This document shows positions 1 through 10,900 of a stretch of DNA of 64,000 bases, piece by piece (positions within the stretch are counted from its first letter, which is position 1; the number at the start of each line of letters is the position of its first letter). The notes beneath the pieces are model-generated. The model was not told the DNA's origin, made no database searches, and saw nothing but the letters and a program-made list of their open reading frames with translations. Origin of the DNA: Epiperipatus broadwayi (Eukaryota > Onychophora > Udeonychophora > Euonychophora > Peripatidae); assembly GCA_028023455.1 (NCBI GenBank), contig JAQFVV010006312.1, forward strand, positions 3,619,835 through 3,683,834, given 5' to 3'. The translations under genes and the position numbers were made by a program.

Positions 1-913
1 GAGGTAATTAATGCATTCTTTATTTTATGAAACAAAACAAATTATTTTTATTAAATATTTTCTAACATACTTGGTTTTCTTATTTCATTATTCCTTTTAT
101 AATTATTTAAATGTTAATACCCGCTGTCTGTGTTGGCAACCCGAACATACATATGATTCAATTTATAAAATTGTTCAAAGTATATAAATTCTTAGATATT
201 AGTGTTACTCAGGAGTCTCTAGTCCTCACCAACCGTTGAGCTAGTTCTTGGGGCATAGCATTGTGCCGTCGATTTCTGCTATCTGAGCTGTTGAGTTGGG
301 TTTGAATTCAGTTTTGGTTTAGCTGAGTTTGAATCCGATTTGACTTGTGGTGGTGGTGGGTTTCGACCGGTACAATATATATATATATATATATATATCA
401 AATATGCTTGATAAATATTTGCAACTAATCAAACCTTTCAGTATCTTAAACTATCTCCAGATTAATTTTTTTGTCATGCATGTATTTTATCATTAGATCA
501 CATACAGACTTAAAAGATTTGAAGAGTTCTTATAGTATTTGTCTTCTGTTCCTTTGGGTATTATAATGTGAATGTTAATAGGCACAACTTATTAGGGGAT
601 AAAAGCATTAAAGAATGATGGATTAAATATTACATATGTAAATGATCATGATTATGACATTCAATCTGCAAAGTCAAATTAGTTGGAATAAAGTCATCTA
701 AATATAAAAAGCTGTCTATAATTACTATGTAGTTGGTTAGATGTTTCTAATGTTTAACTTACTTGATAAATGAGAGTTGAAAATAGATTGTAGTGTATGA
801 TTTTACATTCAGTGAATTTTAAATTTGTTTCATGCTTAGATGACGGTGATATAAATTTAAAAGATTTGATTCAAAAATATTGATTGGGCATATTTAGTAA
901 ATTCATTATATAT
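1..913. other. 5' flank, no gene seen
   Basis: AT-rich sequence upstream of LTR element A. The stretch at about 190-370 is richer in G and C than its surroundings and holds a TG/GGT-rich run. It may be a fragment of an interspersed repeat, but I cannot name it. A TA microsatellite lies at about 373-398. No open frame or RNA gene is supported. The last bases before 914 are a TA run, which is the insertion target of element A. Confidence 0.5.
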
Positions 914-1891
914 TATAACCCTTTGGTTTATTCCATTTAAACCAAATATGATAAACTTAAGTAATGATGGAAATTTTTTTTTTTTTGGATAAAGAAAAGT
1001 TAAGTTTTGGCTTGAGAAAGTAATGGCTATATAGATTACAAGTAACAGATATAGAGACAGTTTGTGTGTTTTTCTGCAAGGTGTTATTAAAGAGTTGCTG
1101 AGAAGTGAGAGTGAATCATTTTGTCAGTGGCTTTGGTAACAGAGAATAAGTTTACAGTTATAGGAGATTGTGGTAGATATTTATGGTTATGATTATCTAA
1201 AAATTATAAATTTATATGCTTGAAATTATAAGCAATTGTGAGAGATATTTTGTTCTCATAATCTAAACAATCAGTTTTATGTTTGATAGTCTGTACAGTG
1301 TATGTGTGTGTGTGTGTAATGCAGACATATGGGTTGATTTTTCTCTTTCCTTTAAAGAAACTGAAATAATTTTTTCTTTAAATTATTAAAAATGTAAATC
1401 TAAATAAGAAATTATTTAGATGGAATGACTGTCGTCTTTGTTTGACCAAAACAAGTGTTAGCAAGCTTATGTTTTAATTATACCGTCTTTAAAACTAAAT
1501 TTCATAAATTGACCAGAGACATGTTAATTTAAAAAAAATCTGGTTTAAGATCAAAGAGAAACGATTAGGAAGGATAACACCTTGGTGAGAGTAATGGCTC
1601 TGAATGGAAATTGTTTTATGACTAGACTTGGGAAGAAATCACTGGGGGAGGGGGTAACAGACTTTCTTTTTTCTTTTAAACTATAAAAACTAAAAGAACA
1701 AAGGAGAAGGGGAGAAAAAGAAACTTTTGCTGATTGAAACTAAGCTAGCTAACTATAACTAAAAATTAATATCTAAAAGTATATATTTTGTAAGTTTTTT
1801 AAAATTTTCTATACAATTTTAATAATGAAATCAAATTGCATAATAGACCAAAATATGAAGTTCTAATACCTCTGTCTTCTCAAGATTAATC

Positions 1892-2065
1892 ATGAAGAGG
1901 TCAACTTTTGATAAGTTATTGTCTGCTCAAATTTTATCCAATCTACATATAAAATCTCCTATAAGGAGAAAATGGTCAAATTTCTTCTATCAAATTAAAA
2001 GATCAATTCCATTTATATGGCTATTTAAGATTCGTTTAAAGAATTACAACGATCTTCTGTTATAA
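1892..2065 (+). CDS. Small sense frame inside the LTR (57 codons)
   Basis: A basic, Lys/Arg/Ile-rich frame starting MKRSTFDKLLSAQ. The 3' LTR copy (8926-9099) has one amino-acid difference (His to Leu) and, because of a short insertion upstream, an in-frame ATG 11 codons earlier at 8893. No family recognised. It could be a chance frame in U3. Confidence 0.2.
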   Translation: MKRSTFDKLLSAQILSNLHIKSPIRRKWSNFFYQIKRSIPFIWLFKIRLKNYNDLLL

Positions 2066-3223
2066 TATTTTGAAAATAAAGTTTATTCATGTTAGTAATC
2101 AAAAGCTGCATATTGCCATAATTTAAACCTTTAAATATCTACAATCAAAGAAAAGAAGAAAGGAGAACAAAGTGAATTCAATCTCCGGAAGAATCATCAA
2201 GTGGAAGGTAACAACAGAACTTTTTAAATTTATTAACTATAATGTATCTACATTCTGATTTAAATATCTACAAATTTTAAAGTAACTAACTATCTACGTT
2301 TTATATCTATCTTGATTCAAATGACTGTCTGTGCGTTTTTAATTAAAATAACTGTCTGAGGTGCAATTGATAGCTATCTCAAGAAAGATGAATCAAATAT
2401 AGTAATTAATTAATGAACTGTGGAAGAAAAGAGAAATTTAGAGAGACTGTCTGTAATACTGATATTTATTCTTCATTTATTTCATTAATATAATATGTCA
2501 TTTATTTATTTTTTTTTATTATTATTATTAGTATTATATGTCATTTTTTGTTTATATGCTATGTAATTTAATATTTTGTTTATGTTTAAAATGTGAAGAA
2601 AAGAAGGAAAAATGATTTTGATACCATTTGAATATAGATGCTCACGTAAATTTAGACTTAAAAGTAAAGAGAGAAATGATATAAATATTTTATTACTCTT
2701 AACAAAATTTTAATTGTGCTTAATAGTAAATAATGAAGAGTGAGAGGATGGTCATAAAACCCATTATTATGCCGTGAGTATTGATCTGTTATTGATATAG
2801 AAATTAGGTATGTTATTGGCTTGACCGGTTAAAATTAAAATAATTCATCTATGTATTGATTTGAGATCCGGTTAGTCTTGTCATTATCTAGACTAGAATC
2901 GATGTATGTGTGGGCAGATTTAGAGTTATAAATGCTTATCATTACTAATGAAAGTAATCCTACCACCCAATGGATGAGAAGTGGTTGTCTCCAGATTTAT
3001 AGATACCATAGCAGTTAGAGGACTAAGTTTCCATTTATTTACTAAGATAGGGAATCAGTAATAAAGTTACTGTTTAAGTACAGAAAATGTTGCAAGCCAA
3101 TATAGGGAATAAGTGTCTAAGACAAGCTCTTTACACAATTCTGGATCTTAGGATAGATCTCTCCCTGGCTCAAGCAAATCGTTTAAGTTTAAAGTCGATG
3201 CCGTTGTAGTTGTTATATTTCCC

Positions 3224-3430
3224 TTATCGAGTTATAGATGCTGTATGGTAATGTGGTGTGAAGAGAGCTTTTCTTATCTGAGACATACCAATGTTGCCTG
3301 GAAAGGATAAGGATTCAGTCAGATATATATGTATGAGGAAGATGACAAGGATTTTAAGTAATAAACTGACCGATCTAGATTGATTTGTTTTGAATGATGG
3401 TAAATTGAGGTCGTCAAGCTGGGTGGGCAT
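3224..3430 (-). CDS. Small antisense frame inside the 5' LTR
   Basis: A 68-codon frame antisense to element A, with a hydrophobic stretch at about residues 22-38 (VSLLLKILVIFLIHIYL) that could cross a membrane. The copy in the 3' LTR (10280-10486) encodes the identical peptide, although three bases differ and all three changes are silent. That is suggestive of a translated frame but too few changes to prove it. I recognise no family. Chance open frame remains the main alternative. Confidence 0.25.
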   Translation of the reverse strand: MPTQLDDLNLPSFKTNQSRSVSLLLKILVIFLIHIYLTESLSFPGNIGMSQIRKALFTPHYHTASITR

Positions 3431-4764
3431 ACCGAACTAGTTACGATATACACAGTCAAAACGTAAAGATCTGACAAGCATGAATGTGAAAGTGTGGGTT
3501 TTGAATTTAAACCCGTTTGTAAGATTTAGTAGGGTAAATTTTGTGACGTATAATCCTTCTTCATTGGAAATGGAAAAATTATTACTTAATAAAATGATTT
3601 AAATTTTCAAATTATTTCACATTGCTGGTTAAGATAATTGAAACGAATATAATATTTTGGAATAGTCCAATAGACAATGTTTACGATAAAAGGAGGGGGG
3701 GTAGAGATTTGTAGGTTTTCTTCTCTCTCAAGCTAAGATTTCTTAAAGCTAAAATATACGAAATTCTGTTTCCAGCGTCTGTATTCGTGATTGTTATTAA
3801 TCATTTATAATAAAAGAATGGGTCAAAACCAAAAGTGAGTCATCCAAGAGATTAGTTAACTCAAACATAGATCAGAAGCATATATTTGTGGAACAATATT
3901 ACAATTTAGTGTGTGTTGTTTTAGTTTTATATTTATTATTCCATGTAATAAAGTTTTATTATTATTATAAGATTACATTGTGTTTTGTGTTTTGGTGTTT
4001 CAAATATCTCCAGAATCCGTATATCCAGCACCTATATTTAAGGTAATATGAGTTATATTTTAAATTTAGTTAATTATTTTATAATGATGCTTTGTTTCCA
4101 AAATCGATTTGCAGTAGTCATTATTATATTGTTTCCATATTCGATTCACATGGTCAATTTGACATTAATACTTTATTTTCATTATTGATTTACAATAGTC
4201 ATTTAATACTGCCATATTTGAGTAATATAATTCATTTTATATAAGTCATTTTATAGACTTCAGTTTATATAGTTTATTGTTATGATTAATTTGCTTAATC
4301 TAGTTTACGGTTATTTCCATAATTTACTTTCATAAGTAAAATTTAATTAATTATCTGAATCATGTCCATGGTTTACTTCCATAGTTTACTTCAGCAAAAT
4401 AAAATTTGTTAAGGTTATCAATTAAAAATAAATTAGAAATAACAGAATAAAATGACAGGGAATAGTTAAATTAAGTTGATCAATTTAAATTTTGATTCAT
4501 TGTAATGTGTTGAATGCTGGGAGCAGACATAAAATCCCTTTCCTGCTCTCAGGTGTTCAGAGTGATTCCCACTATTGAACTTTTATTAAATTTTATTTGG
4601 CAGATATGGGATCATATCCATTGCAATATAATCATTTATATGGGCACCTCTTGATAGATCTAGACCTTGAGAAAGAGCAATTCAATTTTGATCTCAGAGC
4701 TAGTTTGGAAGTCAAGTAGCTTAGTATAACAACATTATTATACTGTACTAAATTATTCCATTAT

Positions 4765-4773
4765 TATAAATAG
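4765..4773 (+). promoter_or_regulatory. Probable LTR core promoter (TATA box)
   Basis: TATAAATAG stands in a slightly GC-richer context inside the 5' LTR, with an identical copy in the 3' LTR at 11821-11829. Transcription would start near 4795-4805, about 510 bases before the primer-binding site. This is inferred from sequence alone. Confidence 0.5.
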
Positions 4774-5099
4774 GGACCATGAATTTATAGTTGATCTAAG
4801 AATATATGTGAGAGAGAAATAAGAATAAGAACTCTCTGATTAGAGAACATAACACAGACATTCCGTGTTATATAATTGTAGCTATTGAATATAGATTATG
4901 AGTTCTTTGCATTCATTACAGAGTTATCCCCAGTCAGATAGAAATGAGAGCTGGTTACAATTTATAGCTGCAATTTGGCGCCCCCGGTATACATTTGATC
5001 CTAAATATATAAATTTTAACTGATTAGCTACTTGATATAAATGAGAGTTTTATAAAGATTAAATAAGTGTGAGGTTGCTTTATTTAAAATGTTAAAGTT

Positions 5100-5530
5100 T
5101 GGCTGCATCACAGTAGTTGGAGTTTAGTGAAACTAAATAATGTTAAAGATGACATATACCACGTGAAGCTGCCTTCTATAGAACAATTCATGTTAGAATT
5201 AGTGCCACAAACGTGAGGCAACTGTTCATGTTAGAATTAGTGCCACAAATGTGAGGCTATAGAGTGTAGCACTAGTAAAGTTTGGCAGTAATGATTAAGG
5301 TTAGAATTGGTGCCCAACGTGGGGCTTGATGATGATCTATTAGTGAGAATGCCCTTTATGGAAAAAAAATGCTAGAGTTTTAGTGCCGCAAAGTGAAGCT
5401 TGATAGTGATGTGTTAGAGAGGATGCTATACATTAAGATTGTCACAGCAACGAAAGCCTGATGATGATCTGTGATGATGATTTGTAAAAATATATGTTAA
5501 TTTTAGTGCTGCAAGATGGTCTATGGATGG
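5100..5530 (+). repeat. Tandem array of PBS-like repeats across the LTR/interior junction
   Basis: A diverged repeat of roughly 40-90 bases recurs here. Each unit carries a TTAGAATTRGTGCC...ACGTG.GGC core resembling the primer-binding site, followed in several units by TGATGATGATCT. Clear cores lie at 5200-5219, 5238-5257, 5308-5325 (the functional-looking one) and 5381-5399, with weaker ones near 5165, 5440 and 5505. The upstream units lie inside both LTRs, the downstream ones only in the interior. A further TGGCGCC start occurs at about 4976 in both LTRs. Confidence 0.65.
5308..5325 (+). other. Primer-binding site, tRNA-Lys type
   Basis: TGGTGCCCAACGTGGGGC sits directly after the end of the 5' LTR. 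It matches the tRNA-Lys1,2 primer-binding site TGGCGCCCAACGTGGGGC at 17 of 18 positions. The one difference is C to T at a CpG, as expected from cytosine-methylation decay. Its position exactly at the LTR boundary is strong support that 914-5307 is a real LTR. The tRNA would prime minus-strand cDNA synthesis. Confidence 0.85.
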
Positions 5531-5982
5531 AAGTAAAACTATAAAGATTTAAGAGTGTAATTCAGATATTATATATATTGCAAACCTAAGTGTGTGCGTA
5601 GATGATGGATAGTAAAACATCATCACCAATCTGTTTGCTAGAGGATTAAATAAAAAAAATAAAAAATGAAACGTTTATTTTGTGAATCGATCTATGATAT
5701 GTGGAAATCAATCAATCAAACATAATTTTATTGTCAATTATTAAAAGGTGTATGGAGTTCTGGATGTTGAAACATTGTAAAACACTTGTAGAATTTGAAG
5801 GTTGAGATTTGCAGTGAATAGATAGATGGAGTGGATTTGTGGATCGTTTATGCAGAGCTTGTTGAGGGTGGATTTAGTTCAGGTTGATGGAGGGGAGAGG
5901 AGATGTGCACCAGTTTATTTAAATTTATAAGTAAATATATATACTTAAGTTAGCTAGAAAGTTCAAAGATAAGTAAAAGAGA

Positions 5983-7110
5983 ATGGAGTGTGTAGAGAGT
6001 GAAATAGAAAGTGAGGAAATCCCGGAATTAATTCCCATAAGCCCAGAGGCAGCTGGAACTAGAACGACAGGTACAGATAGCCAAACACTTCTCTTAATAA
6101 TGCAAAAATTAGATGCTCAAAATGAGAAATTTGATGCTCAAAAGGAAGAATTAAATAAATTCAATGAGAAATTTGAGGTTCAAAATGAGAAATCAGATGC
6201 TTTGAGTAAAGAATTAAATAAATTAAATGAGAAGTTAGATGCTCAAAAGGAAGAATTAAATAAATTCAATGAGAAATTTGAGATTCAAAATGAGAAATCA
6301 GATGCTTTGAGTAAAGAATTAAATAAATTAAATGAGAAGTTAGATGCTCAAAAGGAAGAATTAAATAAATTCAATGAGAAATTTGAGGTTCAAAATGAGA
6401 AATCAGATGCTTTGAGTAAAGAATTAAATAAATTAAATGAGAAGTTAGATGCTCAAAAGGAAGAATTAAATGAGAAATTAGATGCTCAAAATGAGAAATT
6501 AAAGAAGATAGACGCATTGGAAATCAAAATAGATGCTCAAAAACCTTGGTTAGATAGTCAGTTAAAGGCACTTAAAGATAGATGCAACCTAAAAAGTGCT
6601 CAATTAGAAAGAAAAATAGACATCTTAGAAAGTAAAGTGAAGGAGGCTATTGAGATTAATCAAAAAGATGCTCAAGAGTCATTAGAAAACTTAAATTTAG
6701 GAGTAAAAGAACAGATGAAGGATATGAGAGAAGATTTGGAGACAAAAATACAACAGACTGCAGAGCAATTAAGGAATGAGTTCAAACACGAAATTGACAA
6801 AAGATTAGCTTGTGATAGACATGAAATGAATGATCAGTTAGGTTGTCCCATAGAGGTAGACTGCAAAGAAGGCAAAATAGTTTTGGAGGATCATTTAGAA
6901 AATATAGAATGTGAGTTAGTAGAAGTAAAGAAATATAGTAGTAGTAATGTTATTAAAGAGGCCAGGATTAAAATAGAGCAAAATCAAGATATATATAATT
7001 TAGATTTACAGTATGAAGAAATAAAATTTGACTGTAAAATAGCTGGAAAAGACAGCGATCATAATTTCTATGATTTAGAAATGAATGTTAAAGGAAATAA
7101 GGTAGAATAG
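5983..7110 (+). CDS. Gag-like coiled-coil protein of element A
   Basis: A 375-residue acidic protein, the only long frame in the window. Residues 1-40 form a Glu-rich leader. Residues 48-152 are three near-perfect copies of a 35-residue unit (five heptads) rich in E, K, L, N and Q, followed by shorter units to about 180. The rest to about 300 is also heptad-like, and the tail is less regular. A long parallel coiled coil is predicted by eye. No CCHC zinc knuckle, protease or membrane segment is seen. It sits where gag would be, about 660 bases after the primer-binding site. A decayed relic with similar character occupies the gag position of element B at 55.5-55.8 kb. Role as a particle-forming Gag is inferred from position only. 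The frame ends in a lone TAG. Confidence 0.7.
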   Translation: MECVESEIESEEIPELIPISPEAAGTRTTGTDSQTLLLIMQKLDAQNEKFDAQKEELNKFNEKFEVQNEKSDALSKELNKLNEKLDAQKEELNKFNEKFEIQNEKSDALSKELNKLNEKLDAQKEELNKFNEKFEVQNEKSDALSKELNKLNEKLDAQKEELNEKLDAQNEKLKKIDALEIKIDAQKPWLDSQLKALKDRCNLKSAQLERKIDILESKVKEAIEINQKDAQESLENLNLGVKEQMKDMREDLETKIQQTAEQLRNEFKHEIDKRLACDRHEMNDQLGCPIEVDCKEGKIVLEDHLENIECELVEVKKYSSSNVIKEARIKIEQNQDIYNLDLQYEEIKFDCKIAGKDSDHNFYDLEMNVKGNKVE

Positions 7111-7119
7111 ACTTGTCCA

Positions 7120-7551
7120 TTGATAAGTAGTTTTAATACAAAGAAAAGAAAAATTATGGTAGGTAAAACTTTGTCAGAGTATGGCTATAAGAGACAAAAA
7201 AGTGATTATGAGAATAAAGGCCTTAAGAAAGTTGCCATGAGTTTTACAACAAATATAAGTTGTAAAATGAAAATAGATTATATGGAACACATACTCTTTG
7301 AATTGCAACATAGTGGCAGTGAGTCATGGGAAGACAGGAAGATAAAGTGCAAAATGAAAAATGTGTTCATAGAATCAAATTTACTTAACTGTAGTAATTT
7401 TCTGATGTTGGTTAGTGATGAGATAAAATGTAAAATGAAAAGTGGGGTCACCGGGTTTGATACCGTCAATTTATTTGATCACAGGACATATATATGTTTG
7501 AATAGTAAAATTAAATGTAAAATGAAAACTCCTTTTGAAAATTTTCTTTAA
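7120..7551 (+). CDS. Downstream frame with CKMK motifs, possible readthrough product
   Basis: This open segment is in the same frame as the coiled-coil gene and is separated from it only by the TAG at 7108-7110. There are no stops from 7111 to 7548. An independent ATG start would be at 7156. The peptide carries four CKMK motifs at residues 48, 77, 104 and 133 (numbered from 7120), spaced 29, 27 and 29 residues, three of them preceded by an Ile-Lys pair. I recognise no family. The motifs could be a basic nucleic-acid-binding repeat, or just the translation of a DNA repeat, because the same A-rich motif continues past the stop in non-coding DNA. Confidence 0.4.
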   Translation: MISSFNTKKRKIMVGKTLSEYGYKRQKSDYENKGLKKVAMSFTTNISCKMKIDYMEHILFELQHSGSESWEDRKIKCKMKNVFIESNLLNCSNFLMLVSDEIKCKMKSGVTGFDTVNLFDHRTYICLNSKIKCKMKTPFENFL

Positions 7552-7865
7552 TAAATACAGTTTAATGATATTAGAGTTTGTTATTTAGAGTATGGTTGGT
7601 TATGGGGTATTTTTTTTTTGGGAATATAAAATCTTTGATGGGTTGGAACTAGAGGAACTTATAATGCACGTAGCTTGAAGCCTGTTCCATTAGAAACAGG
7701 ATAAGCAGTGATAAAATAAAGTGTAAAATGAAAAGTGATGGTACTGGGTTCGATCCCGTCCATTTATTTGATCACATGACATCTATATATTTAAATAGCA
7801 AAATTAAAGGTAAAATGAAAATTCCTTTTGAAAACTTGTCGTTAATAAATACAGTTTAATGATAG
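7425..7865 (+). repeat. Interior direct duplication of element A
   Basis: About 145 bases at 7425-7570 recur with roughly 15% divergence at about 7713-7865. They include the last CKMK motif, the stop of the downstream frame and the 3' non-coding sequence. Between the two copies lies a short segment with an integrase-tail relic. The second copy is not open in the same way. Confidence 0.7.
7639..7704 (+). pseudogene. Relic of a gypsy integrase C-terminus
   Basis: Plus-strand translation gives GTYNARSLKPVPLETG and a stop at 7702-7704. This closely matches the tail of the decayed gypsy pol on the minus strand at 45.2-45.5 kb, which reads GTYNAKSLKPSFDHP. An integrase tail placed just upstream of the polypurine tract and 3' LTR is the canonical order. 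So element A descends from a full gypsy-type element that lost nearly all of pol. Only 17-22 codons remain. Confidence 0.65.
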
Positions 7866-7930
7866 TAGAGTTTGTCATTTCGGTTATGATTGGTGATTAA
7901 TATGAAAAAAAAAAAGAAAATTTTTATATA

Positions 7931-7942
7931 ACGGTGGGGGTC
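7931..7942 (+). other. Polypurine tract of element A
   Basis: ACGGTGGGGGTC lies immediately before the 3' LTR start (TATAACCC at 7943), with an A-rich run at 7903-7920 upstream. A G-run ending one or two bases before an LTR is the expected primer for plus-strand synthesis. The 5' LTR is not preceded by this sequence, which supports the boundary. Confidence 0.7.
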
Positions 7943-10900
7943 TATAACCCTTTGGTTTATTCCATCTAAACCAAATATGATAAACTTAAGTAATGATGGA
8001 AAATTTTTTTTTTTTGGATAAAGAAAAGTTAAGTTTTGGCCTGAGAAAGTAATGGCTATATAGATTACAAGTAACAGATATAGAGACAGTTTGTGTGTTT
8101 TTCTGCAAGGTGTTACTAAAGAGTTGCTGAGAAGTGAGAGTGCATCATTTTGTCAGTGGCTGTGGTAACAGAAAATAAGTTTACAGTTATAGGAGATTGT
8201 GGTAGATATTTATGGTTATGATTATCTAAAAATTATAAATTTATATGCTTGAAATTATAAGCAATTGTGAGAGATATTTTGTTCTCATAATCTAAACAAT
8301 CAGTTTTATGTTTGATAGTCTGTACAGTGTATGTGTGTGTGTGTGTCTCTTTCCTTTCTCTTTCCTTTAAAGAAACTGAAATAATTTTTTTCTTTAAATT
8401 ATTAAAAATGTAAATCTAAATAAGAAATTATTTAGATGGAATGACTGTCGTCTTTGTTTGACCAAAACAAGTGTTAGCAAGCTTATGTTTTAATTATACC
8501 GTCTTTAAAACTAAATTTCATAAATTGACCAGAGACATGTTAATTTAAAAAAAATCTGGTTTAAGATCAAAGAGAAATGATTAGGAAGGATAACACCTTG
8601 GTGAGAGTAATGGCTCTGAATGGAAATTGTTTTATGACTAGACTTGGGAAGAAATCACTGGGGGAGGGGGTAACAGACTTTCTTTTTTCTTTTAAACTAT
8701 AAAAACTAAAAGAACAAAGGAGAAGGGGAGAAAAAGAAACTTTTGCTGATTGAAACTAAGCTAGCTAACTATAACTAAAAATTAATATCTAAAAGTATAT
8801 ATTTTGTAAGTTTTTTAAAATTTTCTATACAATTTTAATAATGAAATCAAATTGCATAATAGACCAAAATATGAAGTTCTAATTCAAGAATCATGGTGCA
8901 TATCTCTGTCTTCTCAAGATTAATCATGAAGAGGTCAACTTTTGATAAGTTATTGTCTGCTCAAATTTTATCCAATCTACTTATAAAATCTCCTATAAGG
9001 AGAAAATGGTCAAATTTCTTCTATCAAATTAAAAGATCAATTCCATTTATATGGCTATTTAAGATTCGTTTAAAGAATTACAACGATCTTCTGTTATAAT
9101 ATTTTGAAAATAAAGTTTATTCATGTTAGTAATCAAAAGCTGCATATTGCCATAATTTGAACCTTTAAATATCTACAATCAAAGAAAAGAAGAAAGGAGA
9201 ACAAAGTGAATTCAATCTCCGGAAGAATCATCAAGTGGAAGGTAACAACAGAACTTTTTAAATTTATTAACTATAATGTATCTACATTCTGATTTAAATA
9301 TCTACAAATTTTAAAGTAACTAACTATCTACGTTTTATATCTATCTTGATTCAAATGACTGTCTGTGCATTTTTAATTAAAATAACTGTCTGAGGTGCAA
9401 TTGATAGCTATCTCAAGAAAGATGAATCAAATATAGTAATTAATTAATGAACTGTGGAAGAAAAGAGAAATTTAGAGAGACTGTCTGTAATACTGATATT
9501 TATTCTTCATTTATTTCATTAATATAATATGTCATTTATTTATTTTTTATTATTATTATTATTAGTATTATATGTCATTTTTTGTTTATATGCTATGTAA
9601 CACTCTGATCACTAGATTATTTAATTTAATATTTTGTTTATGTTTAAAATGTGAAGGAAAGAAGGAAAAATGATTTTGATACCATTTGAATATAGATGCT
9701 CACGTAAATTTAGACTTAAAAGTAAAGAGAGAAATGATATAAATATTTTATTACTCTTAACAAAATTTTAATTGTGCTTAATAGTAAATAATGAAGAGTG
9801 AGAGGATGGTCATAAAACCCATTATTATGCCGTGAGTATTGATCTGTTATTGATATAGATATTAGGTATGTTATTGGCTTGACCAGTTAAAATTAAAATA
9901 ATTCATCTATGTATTGATTTGAGATCCGGTTAGTCTTGTCATTATCTAGACTAGAATCGATGTATGTGTGGGCAGATTTAGTTATAAATGCTTATCATTA
10001 CTAATGAAAGTAATCCTACCACCCAATGGATGAGAAGTGGTTGTCTCCAGATTTATAGATACCATAGCAGTTAGAGGACTAAGTTTCCATTTATTTACTA
10101 AGATAGGGAATCAGTAATAAAGTTACTGTTTAAGTACAGAAAATGTTGCAAGCCAATATAGGGAATAAGTGTCTAAGACAAGCTCTTTACACAATTCTGG
10201 ATCTTAGGATAGATCTCTCCCTGGCTCAAGCAAATCGTTTAAGTTTAAAGTCGATGCCGTTGTAGTTGTTATATTTCCCTTATCGAGTTATAGACGCTGT
10301 ATGGTAATGTGGTGTGAAGAGAGCTTTTCTTATCTGAGACATACCAATGTTGCCCGGAAAGGATAAGGATTCAGTCAGATATATATGTATGAGAAAGATG
10401 ACAAGGATTTTAAGTAATAAACTGACCGATCTAGATTGATTTGTTTTGAATGATGGTAAATTGAGGTCGTCAAGCTGGGTGGGCATACCGAACTAGTTAC
10501 GATATATACAGTCAAAACATAAAGATCTGACAAGCATGAATGTGAAAGTGTGGGTTTTGAATTTAAACCCGTTTGTAAGATTTAGTAGGGTAAATTTTGT
10601 GACGTATAATCCTTCTTCATTGGAAATGGGAAAATTATTACTTAATAAAATGATTTAAATTTTCAAATTATTTCACATTGCTGGTTAAGATAATTGAAAC
10701 GAATATAATATTTTGGAATAGTCCAATAGACAATGTTTACGATAAAAGGAGGAGGGGTAGAGATTTGTAGGTTTTCTTCTCTCTCAAGCTAAGATTTCTT
10801 AAAGCTAAAATATACGAAATTCTGTTTCCAGCGTCTGTATTCGTGATTGTTATTAATCATTTATAATAAATGAATGGGTCAAAACCGAAAGTGAGTCATC

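Larger units (their letters stand above)
914..5307 (+). repeat. 5' LTR of element A (about 4.39 kb)
   Basis: The whole segment recurs at 7943-12363 with scattered point differences and a few small indels. For example, 16-20 extra bases precede the short frame at about 8885, and there is one extra short insertion near 9600. It starts TATAACCC and ends GGTTAGAAT, immediately before the primer-binding site. A TATA box (TATAAATAG, 4765-4773) lies 540 bases from its 3' end, so U3 would be about 3.9 kb and R plus U5 about 0.5 kb. AATAAA motifs occur at 2075-2080 and 3947-3952, but these are upstream of the TATA box. This length is far above the few hundred bases usual for Ty3/gypsy LTRs. Confidence 0.85.

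Noticed and set aside
2500-2535. Interrupted TTA run in LTR A as a possible regulatory repeat
   Set aside because: Length differs slightly between the LTR copies as ordinary microsatellite slippage would give. Nothing suggests function.
5308-5325. Reading the PBS match as a tRNA gene
   Set aside because: Only 18 bases match a tRNA 3' end complement. There are no D, anticodon or T arms, and its position at the LTR end explains it fully.
7278-7469. 63-codon minus-strand frame under the CKMK frame
   Set aside because: Shadow of the plus-strand repeat. Its content simply complements the A-rich motif.
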